Origin: Solirubrobacteraceae bacterium | Lineage (GTDB): Bacteria; Actinomycetota; Thermoleophilia; Solirubrobacterales; Solirubrobacteraceae | Reading direction: 5' to 3' | NCBI GenBank assembly: GCA_030447785.1 | Contig: JAUJOF010000005.1 | Coordinates: 47,843 to 111,842 of the forward strand | DNA length: 64,000 nt | Shown here: positions 29,730-37,976 of the stretch, one piece after another | How positions within the stretch are numbered: position 1 is the first letter of the stretch | Layout: each line of letters opens with the position of its first letter | Notes under the pieces: generated by a model | Told to the model about the DNA's origin: nothing | Database searches by the model: none | The model's input: only the letters and a program-made list of their open reading frames with translations | Made by a program: the position numbers and the translations under genes

Positions 29730-30578
29730 TCAGAGCCCGACGCTGGTGCCCTCCGCAGCCAGCGCCAGCGAGGCTCGATCCCCGCCCGCCTCGATCCAGC
29801 GCTCGGTGGCCTCGATGCGCATGAGGTCCAGCGCCGCGTCGTCGTGCGAGGGATCGTGGTGGAAGAGGTGCAGGCGCCTGGAACCCGCGCGGGCGGCGAA
29901 GTCGACGGCGTCGCCCAGCGCGGAGTGCCCCCACCCGCGCGTGAGCCGGTATTCGTCCTCGGTGTACTGACCGTCGTGGATGAGCAGATCGGCGTCGCGC
30001 GCCAGCCCGAGCCCGCTGATCCACTCGGCGGGCCCGGAGTGCAGCGGCTGGCCCAGCGCGGGCTCGTGGTCGGGCAGGTAGCACAGCACCGAGTCGCCCT
30101 CGGTGATCCGGTAGCCGAGGGTGGGGCCGCGGTGGTTGACCAGCCGGCATTGCACGCGGGCGCCTCCCACCCGAAAGGGCTCGCTCGGCGCGACGCGGAA
30201 GCGCACCTTTGCGGGCAGGTCGCGGATCTCCACCGGCGACAGCGGCGCGGACAGGTAGCGCGCCAGCCGTCGGCGCAGCGGTCCGCGAAGCGACGGGGGG
30301 CCCCAGACGGTTACCTCGGCGCCGGGGTCGAACAGCGGCGCGAAGAACAGCAGCCCGTTGATGTGGTCCAGGTGCAGGTGGGTGAGCAGGATGTGGATGG
30401 GCGCCGGTCCTCCGGCCATGCGCTGGCCCAGCGCGCGGATGCCGCTGCCCGCGTCCAGCACCACGCTGACGTGGTCCTCGAGCTCCACCTGCACGCACGC
30501 GGTGTTGCCTCCGTGGCGGGCCATCGCCCGGTCGGCGACGGGGATCGAGCCGCGCACCCCCCAGAACTCGGCCCTCAC
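29730..30578 (-). CDS. MBL-fold metallohydrolase
   Basis: A 282-residue metallo-beta-lactamase fold protein of the RNase Z/cyclic nucleotide phosphodiesterase-like group. The N-terminal FWGVRGSIPV and GGNTACVQV are typical; the metal motif is HLHLDH at 67-72, with later His and Asp in LIHDGQYTEDEY and FHHDPSHDD. The same family partners with signalling domains in many bacteria. GTG 30578 overlaps the stop of the PAS gene (GTGA), so the two are translationally coupled and probably work together. Substrate unknown. Confidence 0.88.
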   Translation of the reverse strand: MRAEFWGVRGSIPVADRAMARHGGNTACVQVELEDHVSVVLDAGSGIRALGQRMAGGPAPIHILLTHLHLDHINGLLFFAPLFDPGAEVTVWGPPSLRGPLRRRLARYLSAPLSPVEIRDLPAKVRFRVAPSEPFRVGGARVQCRLVNHRGPTLGYRITEGDSVLCYLPDHEPALGQPLHSGPAEWISGLGLARDADLLIHDGQYTEDEYRLTRGWGHSALGDAVDFAARAGSRRLHLFHHDPSHDDAALDLMRIEATERWIEAGGDRASLALAAEGTSVGL

Positions 30579-30988
30579 CCCGGCCCGTCCCTGGACGGCC
30601 AGAAGACGACGATCGCCCCGGCGAAGCCCTCGGGGCCGATCAGGGGCAGCGCGCTGGTCTCCACGCACACCACGTCGCCGTGGTCGCCGCGGATGTTGCA
30701 GCGGTCGTGAGCGGGGCGGTTCTCGCGCAGGGCCGTGGTCAGCGGCAGGTGCACCTCGCGCATGGGCTCCCCCGCGTCGGTCACGGGGCCGATGGCGTCC
30801 CACTGGTCGCGCGTGAGGCGGCCGGTCTCCTCGAAGCGCTGGCCGAGGATCTGCGCCGCGCCGTCGTTGTAGAAGATCACGTCGCCGTCGGCGTCGGTGA
30901 GGAACGCGGCGATGGAGATGATGGAGATGAGGTTGCGCGCGAGGATCAGCTCGAGGGGCATCCCGCGGAACTCGGCCTCGGCTCCCAT
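30575..30988 (-). CDS. single PAS-domain protein
   Basis: A 137-residue protein made almost only of one PAS domain: AAFLTDADGDVIFYNDGAAQ (core strands), EETGRLTRDQWDAIG, and ETSALPLIGPEGFAGAIVVF. There is no output domain. It overlaps the MBL hydrolase gene by four bases, suggesting a sensor that controls that enzyme in trans. Ligand or cofactor unknown; no Cys for covalent flavin is evident in a LOV motif. Start ATG 30988. Confidence 0.85.
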   Translation of the reverse strand: MGAEAEFRGMPLELILARNLISIISIAAFLTDADGDVIFYNDGAAQILGQRFEETGRLTRDQWDAIGPVTDAGEPMREVHLPLTTALRENRPAHDRCNIRGDHGDVVCVETSALPLIGPEGFAGAIVVFWPSRDGPG

Positions 30989-31062
30989 CGCGCGCCACCC
31001 TAGTTGCTCACCTGCGCGGTCGCGCCGAGCGTGCGCACACGGGCTCACCGAGACCGCTTGGC

Positions 31063-32139
31063 TCACACGGACTGCAGCGCCTTGGGCAGCGAGCTGAGCA
31101 CGTCGTGCCCCTCGGCGGTGATCGCGACGAGGTCCTCGATGCGCACGCCGACGCGCCCGGGGACGTAGACGCCCGGCTCGACGGTGACCACATGCCCGGC
31201 ACGCAGCGGGTCGTCGCTCGCCTGGCGCGACAGGCGCGGTGCCTCGTGGACCTCCATCCCCACGCCGTGGCCCAGGCCGTGTCCGAAGTGCTCGCCGTGG
31301 CCGGCTCCCTCGATGACGTCGCGAGCGACCGCGTCGACCTCCTTGCCGCTGGGCCCGGGGCGCACCGCGGTCAGGGCCTGGGCCTGCGCGCGCTCGACCA
31401 GGTCGTAGAGCGCGCGCGCCTCGGGATCGAGCTGTCCGGTCGCGTAGGTGCGCGTGCAGTCCGACGCGTAGCCGTCCAGCTGGGCGCCCCAGTCGACGAC
31501 CACCAGCGTGTCCGCGGGGATGGAAACGTCGCGGGGCTCGGCGTGGGGCAGCGCGGCGTGCTCGGCGGCGGCGACGATGGGCGCGAAGGAGGCACCCTGC
31601 GCCCCGCGCCGGCGCATGGCCACCTCGAGGTCCAGCGCCACCTCGCGCTCGGTGCGTCCCACCAGCCCGCGCGCGAGCACCTCGGTGAGCGCGTCGTCGG
31701 CCAGCGCAGCGGCGGCGCGGATGCGCTCGAGCTCGCCGGCGTCCTTGATCGCGCGCAGGTCGGCGATCACGCCGCCGGCGGGCACCAGCTCGATGCCCTC
31801 GGGGGCCAGCTCCACCAGGCGCGCGTGGTCCTTGACCGTCAGGTCGGTGTCGTCGAAGCCCACGCGCGCCGGCGCGCGCAGGCCCTCGGCGACCTGCTCG
31901 AGCAGCTTCTGGGCGATCTCGTGGTTCCAGCCCTCCCCCACCTGCTCGCGCGCCTGAGTGAGGTAGCGAAAGTCGGTGACGAAGCGCCGGTCGGCGGGGC
32001 CCACGATCACCGCGGCGCTGGAGCCGGTGAACCCGCACAGCCAGCGCACGTCGACCAGGCGGCTGACCAACAGCGCGTCGAGCTCGCGCTCGCCCACGGC
32101 GGCATCGACGGCCTGAGCGCGATCCTCGCGGGCGGTCAC
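31063..32139 (-). CDS. pepP: Xaa-Pro aminopeptidase (M24)
   Basis: A 358-residue M24 metallopeptidase. The N-terminal creatinase domain ends near residue 130; the catalytic pita-bread domain carries the two-metal ligands in VVVDWGAQLDGYASDCTRTY (Asp, Asp), GHGLGHGVGMEVHEAP (His), VTVEPGVYVPG (Glu) and VRIEDLV (Glu). It removes N-terminal residues before proline. GTG 32139 overlaps the aroQ stop (GTGA). aroQ-pepP-efp order is conserved in Gram-positive bacteria, here with insertions before efp. Confidence 0.93.
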   Translation of the reverse strand: MTAREDRAQAVDAAVGERELDALLVSRLVDVRWLCGFTGSSAAVIVGPADRRFVTDFRYLTQAREQVGEGWNHEIAQKLLEQVAEGLRAPARVGFDDTDLTVKDHARLVELAPEGIELVPAGGVIADLRAIKDAGELERIRAAAALADDALTEVLARGLVGRTEREVALDLEVAMRRRGAQGASFAPIVAAAEHAALPHAEPRDVSIPADTLVVVDWGAQLDGYASDCTRTYATGQLDPEARALYDLVERAQAQALTAVRPGPSGKEVDAVARDVIEGAGHGEHFGHGLGHGVGMEVHEAPRLSRQASDDPLRAGHVVTVEPGVYVPGRVGVRIEDLVAITAEGHDVLSSLPKALQSV

Positions 32140-32636
32140 AGGTGCTCCCGCAGGCGCGCGAGCGCGGTGGCGTAGCCGTCGGGCCCCTCCCCGCTGACCG
32201 TCGCCACGCACAGGTCGCGGATCACCGACGTGCGCCGGAAGGGCTCGCGCTCGTCCACCGCCGAGAGGTGCACCTCCACGGCGGGCAGGCCGGCGATTTC
32301 CAGCGCGTCGCGGATGGCGTAGGCGTAGTGGGTCCACGCCCCGGGGTTGAGCACCAGGCCGTCGGCGGCGGTGCGCGCCGCGTGCAGGCGCTCGACGTAA
32401 GCCTGCTCGGCGTTGGCCTGGAAGAAGGAGGGCCGCAGGTCCAGGCGCGCGGCGAAGCCCGCGATGCGCTCCTCGAGCTGGGCCAGGGTGAGGGTGCCGT
32501 AGTGGGCCGGGTCGCGCCGGCCGAGCTGGTCGAGGTTGACCCCGTGCAGGACGTCCACGCGCGCGCCGGCCCGGCGCCCGCCCGCCCCAGCCCGCGGCTC
32601 GACCGAAGCGCTGTCGGACTCGCTCGCGGCGCTCAT
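32136..32636 (-). CDS. aroQ: type II 3-dehydroquinate dehydratase
   Basis: A 166-residue dodecameric type II dehydroquinase (step 3 of the shikimate pathway). The family motif reads VLHGVNLDQLGRRDPAHYG, with catalytic Tyr in HYG and a conserved NPGAWTHYAYAIRDAL (Asn/His region). The N-terminus has about 25 extra Ala/Ser/Arg-rich residues ahead of the domain; an internal start such as the VDVLHG valine is possible. ATG 32636 overlaps the aroKB stop (ATGA). Confidence 0.93.
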   Translation of the reverse strand: MSAASESDSASVEPRAGAGGRRAGARVDVLHGVNLDQLGRRDPAHYGTLTLAQLEERIAGFAARLDLRPSFFQANAEQAYVERLHAARTAADGLVLNPGAWTHYAYAIRDALEIAGLPAVEVHLSAVDEREPFRRTSVIRDLCVATVSGEGPDGYATALARLREHL

Positions 32637-34129
32637 GACGCCGCCAACTCTCTCACGGCGGCGCGCACGTCGGCGTCGTCGACCGCCTGGCCGTGGCGCA
32701 CGTCACCGGGCGCGTGGACGAGCACGAAGGGGGTGCGCTCGCCCGTGCGCTTCTTGTCGCGGCGGGTCAGGGCCACCACCGCGTCGGGGTCGACCCCGCG
32801 CGGGAGCGCGGTGGGCAGACCGGCACCCTCGAGGAGCGCGCGCGTGCGCTCGCGCAGCGTGTCCTGGCCCGAGAGGCGCAGCGCGCCCAGCAGGCCCAGG
32901 CCCACCGCCTCGCCGTGGCGCAGCGCGCCGTAGCCCGTGGCGGTCTCCAGCGCGTGAGCGACGGTGTGGCCGAGGTTGAGGACCTGGCGGCGCCCGCCGT
33001 CGCGCTCGTCGGCGCGCACGACGGCGAGCTTGGTGCGCGCGCAGGCGAGCACCATGGCGGCGTCCACTTCGTCGCCGCGCTCCACGCGAGCCCACAGCGT
33101 GCCACCGGCGATCAGCGCGGTCTTGAGCACCTCGGCATAGCCCGCCGCGCGCTCAGCCGGCGGCAGCGTGTCCAGCGTGGAGGGCACCACGTGCACCGCC
33201 GCGGGCTGGTGGTAGGCCCCGACGTAGTTCTTGGCCTGCGGGAGATCGACGCCCGTCTTGCCCCCGTAGGCGGAGTCGACCTGGGCCACGAGCGTGGTGG
33301 GCACGTGCACGACGGGCACGCCGCGCTGGTAGGTGGCCGCGCAGAAGCCGGCGAGGTCGCCGACCACGCCGCCGCCCAGGGCGAGCACTCGGCCGGCACG
33401 GGTCAGCCCGGCCTCGACCATCGCCTCCCACACCTGCTGGGCGGTGGCCAGGGTCTTGTGGGGCTCGCCGGGCGGGAAGAGGATCGGCGGCCGCGCCGCC
33501 GCGATCCGCTGTGCGTACAGGGCCGCCACCGTGGTGTCGCTGACCAGCACGTCGCCCTCGCGCGCGGCGGGCCAGGCCTCCTCGCCGACGAGCACGGCGT
33601 GGTCGCCCGAGGCGGTGGTGGCCCACAGCAGGCGCTCGCCGGGGCGCAGGGAACTCAGCGCCTCGCGCGCGGCGGGCACCGCGTCGGCGCTGGGCAGGAA
33701 CGCGTCGGCGACCTGCTCGTAGACGGGGGCGCGGGCGGCGAACAGCTCCGCGAAGCGCTCGCGGTCGCGCGCGAGGGGCCGCTTGTCGCGGCGCGAGCAG
33801 CGCTCCCACGCCGTCTCGAGGGACACGTCGAGCAGCACGGCGGTGTGGTCGGCCAGGGCGGCGCGCACCCGCGGCGAACCCAGCGCTCCGCCGCCCAGCG
33901 CGATCGCCCCGCCACGCGCCAGCGCCTCGAGGACCATGGCCTCCTCGCGCTCGCGGAAGGCGCCCTCGCCGTGGCGCTCGAAGAACGCCGGGATCGGGCC
34001 GTGCTCACCTTCGAACAGGACGTCGGTGTCCAGACCGTCGGGACCCCACGTCCGGGCGGCCCGGGACTTGCCCGCGCCCATGAAGCCGATGAAGACCAGT
34101 GCGCGGCGCGAGCTCAGCGGCGCTGCCAT
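32633..34129 (-). CDS. aroKB: fused shikimate kinase / 3-dehydroquinate synthase
   Basis: A 498-residue fusion. Residues 1-160 are shikimate kinase (P-loop GFMGAGKS, LDTDVLFE, GGGALGSP, DKRPLARDRE). Residues 170-498 are dehydroquinate synthase (ALGGGVVGDLAGFCAATY, TTLVAQVDSAYGGKTGVD, LNLGHTVAHALE with metal-binding His). It therefore performs steps 2 and 5 of the shikimate pathway. No stop or start separates the halves. ATG 34129 overlaps the aroC 3' end by 16 bases. Neighbouring aroC and aroQ supply steps 7 and 3. Confidence 0.95.
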   Translation of the reverse strand: MAAPLSSRRALVFIGFMGAGKSRAARTWGPDGLDTDVLFEGEHGPIPAFFERHGEGAFREREEAMVLEALARGGAIALGGGALGSPRVRAALADHTAVLLDVSLETAWERCSRRDKRPLARDRERFAELFAARAPVYEQVADAFLPSADAVPAAREALSSLRPGERLLWATTASGDHAVLVGEEAWPAAREGDVLVSDTTVAALYAQRIAAARPPILFPPGEPHKTLATAQQVWEAMVEAGLTRAGRVLALGGGVVGDLAGFCAATYQRGVPVVHVPTTLVAQVDSAYGGKTGVDLPQAKNYVGAYHQPAAVHVVPSTLDTLPPAERAAGYAEVLKTALIAGGTLWARVERGDEVDAAMVLACARTKLAVVRADERDGGRRQVLNLGHTVAHALETATGYGALRHGEAVGLGLLGALRLSGQDTLRERTRALLEGAGLPTALPRGVDPDAVVALTRRDKKRTGERTPFVLVHAPGDVRHGQAVDDADVRAAVRELAAS

Positions 34130-35283
34130 CCGATCCGCTCCTCGTAGGCGCGGACGGCCTGGCGGACGTCGTCGATGCTGTCGCCGCCGAACTTCTGGCG
34201 GTAGGCGCCGGCCAGCACGTGGGCGACCATGGCCTCCCCCACCACGCCCGCGGCGGGCACGGTGCACGAGTCGGTGCGCTCGCGCAGGGCCTGCGCGGGC
34301 TCGCGGGTGACCAGATCGACCGAGCGAAGCGGCTGGGTGAGGGTGGGCAGGGGCTTCATGGCCCCGCGCACCAGCAGCGGCTCGCCGGTCGTCATGCCGC
34401 CCTCGAGGCCGCCCGAGCGGTTGGTCTCGCGAAAGAAGCCGCGCTCCTCGGAGTGGAAGATCTCGTCGTGGGCGCCCGAGCCGGGGCGCTCGGCCAGGTC
34501 GAAGCCGTCGCCCAGCGCGCAGCCCTTGACGGCCTGGATGGAGCAGATGGCCAGCGCCAGGCGACCGTCCAGGCGCTCCTCCCAGGAGACGTGCGAGCCC
34601 AGGCCGGGGGTGAGGCCGAAGGCGATGACCTCGAAGACGCCGCCCAGCGACTCGTTGGCCTTGCGCTGCACGTTGATGTGCTCGACCATCTCCCGACTCG
34701 CGCCGGGGTCGAGGCAGCGCACGGGGTCGTCGTCCACCCCGTCGAAGTCGGCCACGGTGAGTGCCCCGGAACGGTCGGGCACATGAATGGTGCCGATCTG
34801 CACCACGTGCGAGCGCACCTCGACGCCCAGCGCGCGCAAGAAGGCGCGGGCGATGGCGCCACCGGCCACGCGGGCAGCGGTTTCGCGCGCGCTGGCGCGC
34901 TCGAGCACGTCGCGCACGTCGGTGAAGGCGTACTTCCACGTGCCCACCAGATCGGCGTGCCCGGGGCGCGGCAGGTGCACCTCGTCGACCTCGGCCTCCA
35001 CCGGCCAGGGGTTCATCCGTTCCTCCCAGTTGGCGAAGTCGCGGTTGTCGATGCGCATGGCGATGGGCCCGCCCAGCGTGCGCCCGTGGCGCACCCCGGC
35101 GGTGACCTCGGCACGGTCGCGCTCGATCTTCATCCGCCCGCCACGCCCGTGGCCCAGCTGGCGCCGGGCCATGTCGCGGTTGAGCGCCTCGGGGTCGAGC
35201 TCCAGTCCGGCGGGCAGGCCCTCGACCACGCAGGTGAGGCCGGGGCCGTGCGATTCGCCGGCGGTGATGAGCCTGAGCGCCAT
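34114..35283 (-). CDS. aroC: chorismate synthase
   Basis: A 389-residue FMN-dependent enzyme making chorismate from EPSP. Signatures: ITAGESHGPGLTCVVEG at the N-terminus, RRQLGHGRGGRM, ARETAARVAGGAIAR and GGMTTGEPLLVRGAMKP. ATG 35283 is the clear start. It is the first gene of aroC-aroKB-aroQ-pepP. The 160-base upstream gap contains hairpins and an inverted repeat listed separately. Confidence 0.97.
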   Translation of the reverse strand: MALRLITAGESHGPGLTCVVEGLPAGLELDPEALNRDMARRQLGHGRGGRMKIERDRAEVTAGVRHGRTLGGPIAMRIDNRDFANWEERMNPWPVEAEVDEVHLPRPGHADLVGTWKYAFTDVRDVLERASARETAARVAGGAIARAFLRALGVEVRSHVVQIGTIHVPDRSGALTVADFDGVDDDPVRCLDPGASREMVEHINVQRKANESLGGVFEVIAFGLTPGLGSHVSWEERLDGRLALAICSIQAVKGCALGDGFDLAERPGSGAHDEIFHSEERGFFRETNRSGGLEGGMTTGEPLLVRGAMKPLPTLTQPLRSVDLVTREPAQALRERTDSCTVPAAGVVGEAMVAHVLAGAYRQKFGGDSIDDVRQAVRAYEERIGWQRR

Positions 35284-35330
35284 GGGGCGGCGCAGTGTAT
35301 GGGCCTGCTTAGCCGTATCTCAGTAGACGA

Positions 35331-35350
35331 GATCGACATCCATGTCGATC
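35331..35350. promoter_or_regulatory. perfect inverted repeat upstream of aroC
   Basis: GATCGACAT and ATGTCGATC face each other across CC, a 9-bp perfect inverted repeat 48 bases before the aroC start. A second smaller one (ATCTC...GAGAT) overlaps its edge. It could be an operator for the shikimate operon or simply a leader hairpin. No known regulator motif is recognised. Confidence 0.45.
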
Positions 35351-35367
35351 CTTCGAGAAAAGATCGC

Positions 35368-35421
35368 TTCGCCGTTCCGGCGGCGAGTCCCGGACAGATC
35401 GCTACGCGATCGGCCCGGGAC
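35368..35421 (-). terminator. two hairpins after the pilMNO group
   Basis: GTCCCGG/CCGGGAC arms at 35387-35393 and 35415-35421 enclose GATCGC/GCGATC, making a long interrupted stem. On the minus strand the next hairpin is CGCCG-GAA-CGGCG followed by AAGCGATCTTTTC. This T run makes it a likely intrinsic terminator for the pil transcript that ends at 35444. Confidence 0.55.
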
Positions 35422-35443
35422 GGCCAGCCTCCCGAGATAGTCC

Positions 35444-36481
35444 TTACAACCCCAGCACGCTGCGCCAGCGCGAGACGAGGTCCCACTCGCCGCCGGCCGC
35501 CGCGACGGCCGCGGCCCCCTTGCCCTTCGTGCAGTTCTCGGGGTCGCCGCCGGTCTGGAAGGTGCCGCTGCGCGGGTCGAAGGTGAGCATCCCGTAGCCG
35601 CCGTCGCTGTTGAGCAGGCACTCGCCGACGCGCGAGGTGCGCTCGAAGGCCCGCCGCGCGGTCGCCTCGTCGCGCGTGGTCACGCGGCGGATGGCGACCA
35701 CCTTCAGGACGTAACGGCGCTCGCCGATGATGACGTCCGCGTCACGGCCGCGCTTGAGGCGCAGCAGCGAGCACTCGCCGGCCGGCTCGTCGTTGCAGTT
35801 GGACCCCTTCACGCGCACGCCGTCCTTGATGAGGAAGCCCGCCGACTCGCCCTCGTTGAACACGCCGAAGAACAGGACGAGCGGGTTACGCGAGCTGGGC
35901 AGCGGAGTCAGCCGGGGCACATCGCCGCGCAGGCTTCCGCGCCGACCGGCCGAGGCCATGCGCACGTCGACCTCGTAGAAGGTGTACTCGGGTCCCCGGC
36001 GCCGGACCGGGGGCTCGGGGGAACCGGTCGAGCCGCCGGAGCCGCTCGAGCCGCCGGAGCCGCCCGAGCCGCCAGCGCCGGTCGAGCCACTCGAGCCGCT
36101 CGAGCCGCCGGGGTCCGGAACAGGGGCGGGGGACGCGCCCGGCGGGACGCCGCCGGGGAGGTCGCCGCCAGGCAGCGGTGTGCCGCCGGGCAGCGGGACG
36201 AGGCCGGAACCGGGGCTGTCGGGCGCACTGCGCCGGAAGGGATCGCTGCGCTCGCCCGACATTCCGCGCTCGTCGCCCAGCTGGGTCTCCTCGGCCATGG
36301 TCACCGCGCTGGCCGCGCGGCCTGGAACGGCGCCGCCGGCCGCCGCGCCGGTGGGGTCGTCGCCGCCCCCCGCGGTGAAGGCCACCCCCAGCGCGGCCAC
36401 GATGCCGATCGCCAGCAGGGCGGCCACCGGCCACAGACGCTTCTCGACCAGATCGCGGGCGATGCTGCGCAGGGCATTCAT
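35444..36481 (-). CDS. pilus assembly protein in PilP position
   Basis: A 345-residue protein with a short cytoplasmic N-terminus, one transmembrane helix (about residues 16-38, LWPVAALLAIGIVAALGVAF), a long Pro/Gly/Ser-rich linker (about 100-160) and a compact C-terminal domain with two cysteines in GSNCNDEPAGECSLLRL and two more near the end. It follows pilO with an ATGA overlap, the place where Gram-negative loci have pilP, but I see no clear PilP signature. It is probably the outward-facing linker of the alignment complex. The linker is repetitive in DNA. Confidence 0.75.
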   Translation of the reverse strand: MNALRSIARDLVEKRLWPVAALLAIGIVAALGVAFTAGGGDDPTGAAAGGAVPGRAASAVTMAEETQLGDERGMSGERSDPFRRSAPDSPGSGLVPLPGGTPLPGGDLPGGVPPGASPAPVPDPGGSSGSSGSTGAGGSGGSGGSSGSGGSTGSPEPPVRRRGPEYTFYEVDVRMASAGRRGSLRGDVPRLTPLPSSRNPLVLFFGVFNEGESAGFLIKDGVRVKGSNCNDEPAGECSLLRLKRGRDADVIIGERRYVLKVVAIRRVTTRDEATARRAFERTSRVGECLLNSDGGYGMLTFDPRSGTFQTGGDPENCTKGKGAAAVAAAGGEWDLVSRWRSVLGL

Positions 36482-37206
36482 GGCGTGCCTCCGGTCGCGA
36501 CGGGGGGAGTGGGGGGCGTGGCGGGCGTCGTGGCTGCGCCGGGAGGCTGGGCGCCGGCCGGGCCGGCCGGCGTGGCGCCCTGCGTCTGGGTCTGGCCCTC
36601 GGGAAGAGTGAAGGCGGTGGCGTTGACGGTCGCCGACACCGCGCGGCCGCCCTCGGCGTCCGTGGTCAGGGAGAACCCGTCGACGCGCAGCAGGCGGCCG
36701 TCGACGGCCACGCGCTCGTCCGTCAGGCGCACATAGCTCTGCAGCGAGCCCAGGAAGTCCGACAGGCGGAAGAACGGGCCCTCGTAGACGAAGGAGAAGG
36801 GCTGGCTGGGCAGCGTGGCCAGCGCGCCCTGCGCCGGCGCGGCGGTGGCAGCGGCCTCCGGCTGGGCGGCGTCGCCGCCACCAGCTCCCTGGAAGGAGCG
36901 GAAGTCGACCTTCTCGCGGCGCGCGCTCGCCCCTACCTGGAAGAGGACCGTGGCGACGTCGTCGCCCGCGGGCGCGGCCTTGCCGATGGCGGCCAGCCGG
37001 GCGTAGTTGTCGCGGTACCCAGCCTCGGCGGCGCGGTCGCGCGCCAGGTCGCCGCGCGCCTGGTCGAGCGAGGCCTGGCTGGTCTCGACCTGCTCGGTCA
37101 GCTCGGCGGCCTTCTCGCGCGCGGGCGCGAGCAGGAGGAACCACAGGCCCGCCAGCATCAGGGCGCCGGCCACCACGGAGAGGGCGATGCGGTCGCGCGC
37201 GCTCAC
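36478..37206 (-). CDS. pilO: PilO-like pilus alignment protein
   Basis: A 242-residue bitopic protein: GTG 37206, a transmembrane helix at about 8-28 (ALSVVAGALMLAGLWFLLLA), a coiled coil to residue 60, then a ferredoxin-like domain (PFSFVYEGPFFRLSDFLGSLQ) and a Pro/Thr/Ala-rich tail. Matches PilO in size and layout; PilN and PilO form a membrane heterodimer that links PilM to the pilus. Four-base overlaps with pilN and with the next gene indicate tight coupling. Confidence 0.88.
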   Translation of the reverse strand: MSARDRIALSVVAGALMLAGLWFLLLAPAREKAAELTEQVETSQASLDQARGDLARDRAAEAGYRDNYARLAAIGKAAPAGDDVATVLFQVGASARREKVDFRSFQGAGGGDAAQPEAAATAAPAQGALATLPSQPFSFVYEGPFFRLSDFLGSLQSYVRLTDERVAVDGRLLRVDGFSLTTDAEGGRAVSATVNATAFTLPEGQTQTQGATPAGPAGAQPPGAATTPATPPTPPVATGGTP

Positions 37207-37976
37207 TGCTGGCCTCCTGGCGCCGGCGCCGGCGCCGGCGCCGGCGCTGGTGGCGCGGGTGCGGCGCCGGGCGCGGCGGCCGCAGCGGTCCCCGGCAGCG
37301 GCGCGAAGGTCACGGTCAGGTCGAAGCTCGTCTTGCAGCCGGTTGGAGCGCCGGCGACCGACTCGCCCTCGCCCTCGCTGGCCTGGCCGAGGTCGACGGC
37401 GCGCACGCCGCTCATCTGGCGCAGGCGCACGAGCATGTCGGCGACGTCGCGATCGGTGGGAACGCAGCCGGTGAGGGTCAGCGTGGGGCCGGCGGGCGCC
37501 GGCGCCCCGGCGGACGCCGGCGCCCCGGCGGTCGGAGGGGTCCCACCGGACGCCTGGCCCCCGGCGGTCGGAGGGGTCCCACCGGCGCCGCCCGCAGCCG
37601 ACGCCGAGGCATCGAGCGAGGCCAGACGGGCATCGCCGGGCAGCGCCACCGCGAGCTCGCGCAGTACGCGCTCCCAATCCAGGCGGGCCTCGGCCAGCGT
37701 GCGCAGCGCACTGACCCGCTGGGTGCTCAGCTCGGCGAACTCGCCGTAGGGCTTCAGTGCAGCGGCCTGGGCGGAGACCTGCTCGGTCTCGGCGCGCAGG
37801 CGGACAAGCTCGTCCTCGCGATCCGCGATCTGGCGGGAGAGCAGGGCGTAGGCGCCGAAGGCCAGCAGCAGCACCCCGAGCACGCCGAGCAGGGCGTAGA
37901 CGGCCCCGCCCGAGCGCCCGCTGCCGCTCGAGCCACCGCGGCGCTCCTCGTCCGGGATGAGATTGATGGCCCTCAC
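37203..37976 (-). CDS. pilN: PilN-like pilus alignment protein
   Basis: A 257-residue protein. The N-terminal RAINLIPDEER is the PilN motif that binds PilM. A transmembrane helix (about 26-47) and coiled coil follow, then a domain interrupted by a Gly/Pro/Ala/Thr linker that contains a 12-residue duplication (GGTPPTAG). The tail is a run of Ala-Pro pairs. GTG 37976 overlaps the pilM stop (GTGA). Confidence 0.9.
   Translation of the reverse strand: MRAINLIPDEERRGGSSGSGRSGGAVYALLGVLGVLLLAFGAYALLSRQIADREDELVRLRAETEQVSAQAAALKPYGEFAELSTQRVSALRTLAEARLDWERVLRELAVALPGDARLASLDASASAAGGAGGTPPTAGGQASGGTPPTAGAPASAGAPAPAGPTLTLTGCVPTDRDVADMLVRLRQMSGVRAVDLGQASEGEGESVAGAPTGCKTSFDLTVTFAPLPGTAAAAAPGAAPAPPAPAPAPAPAPGGQQ
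37524..37585 (-). repeat. 26-bp direct duplication within pilN
   Basis: Two identical 26-base copies, 37524-37549 and 37560-37585, spaced 36 bases start to start, encode the repeated Gly-Thr-Pro-Pro-Thr-Ala-Gly linker of PilN. The in-frame spacing (12 codons) means copy number can change without breaking the gene. Confidence 0.85.

Noticed and set aside
37524..37585. Possible CRISPR or regulatory direct repeat
   Set aside because: Only two copies, in frame inside pilN, encoding a Gly/Pro/Thr linker.
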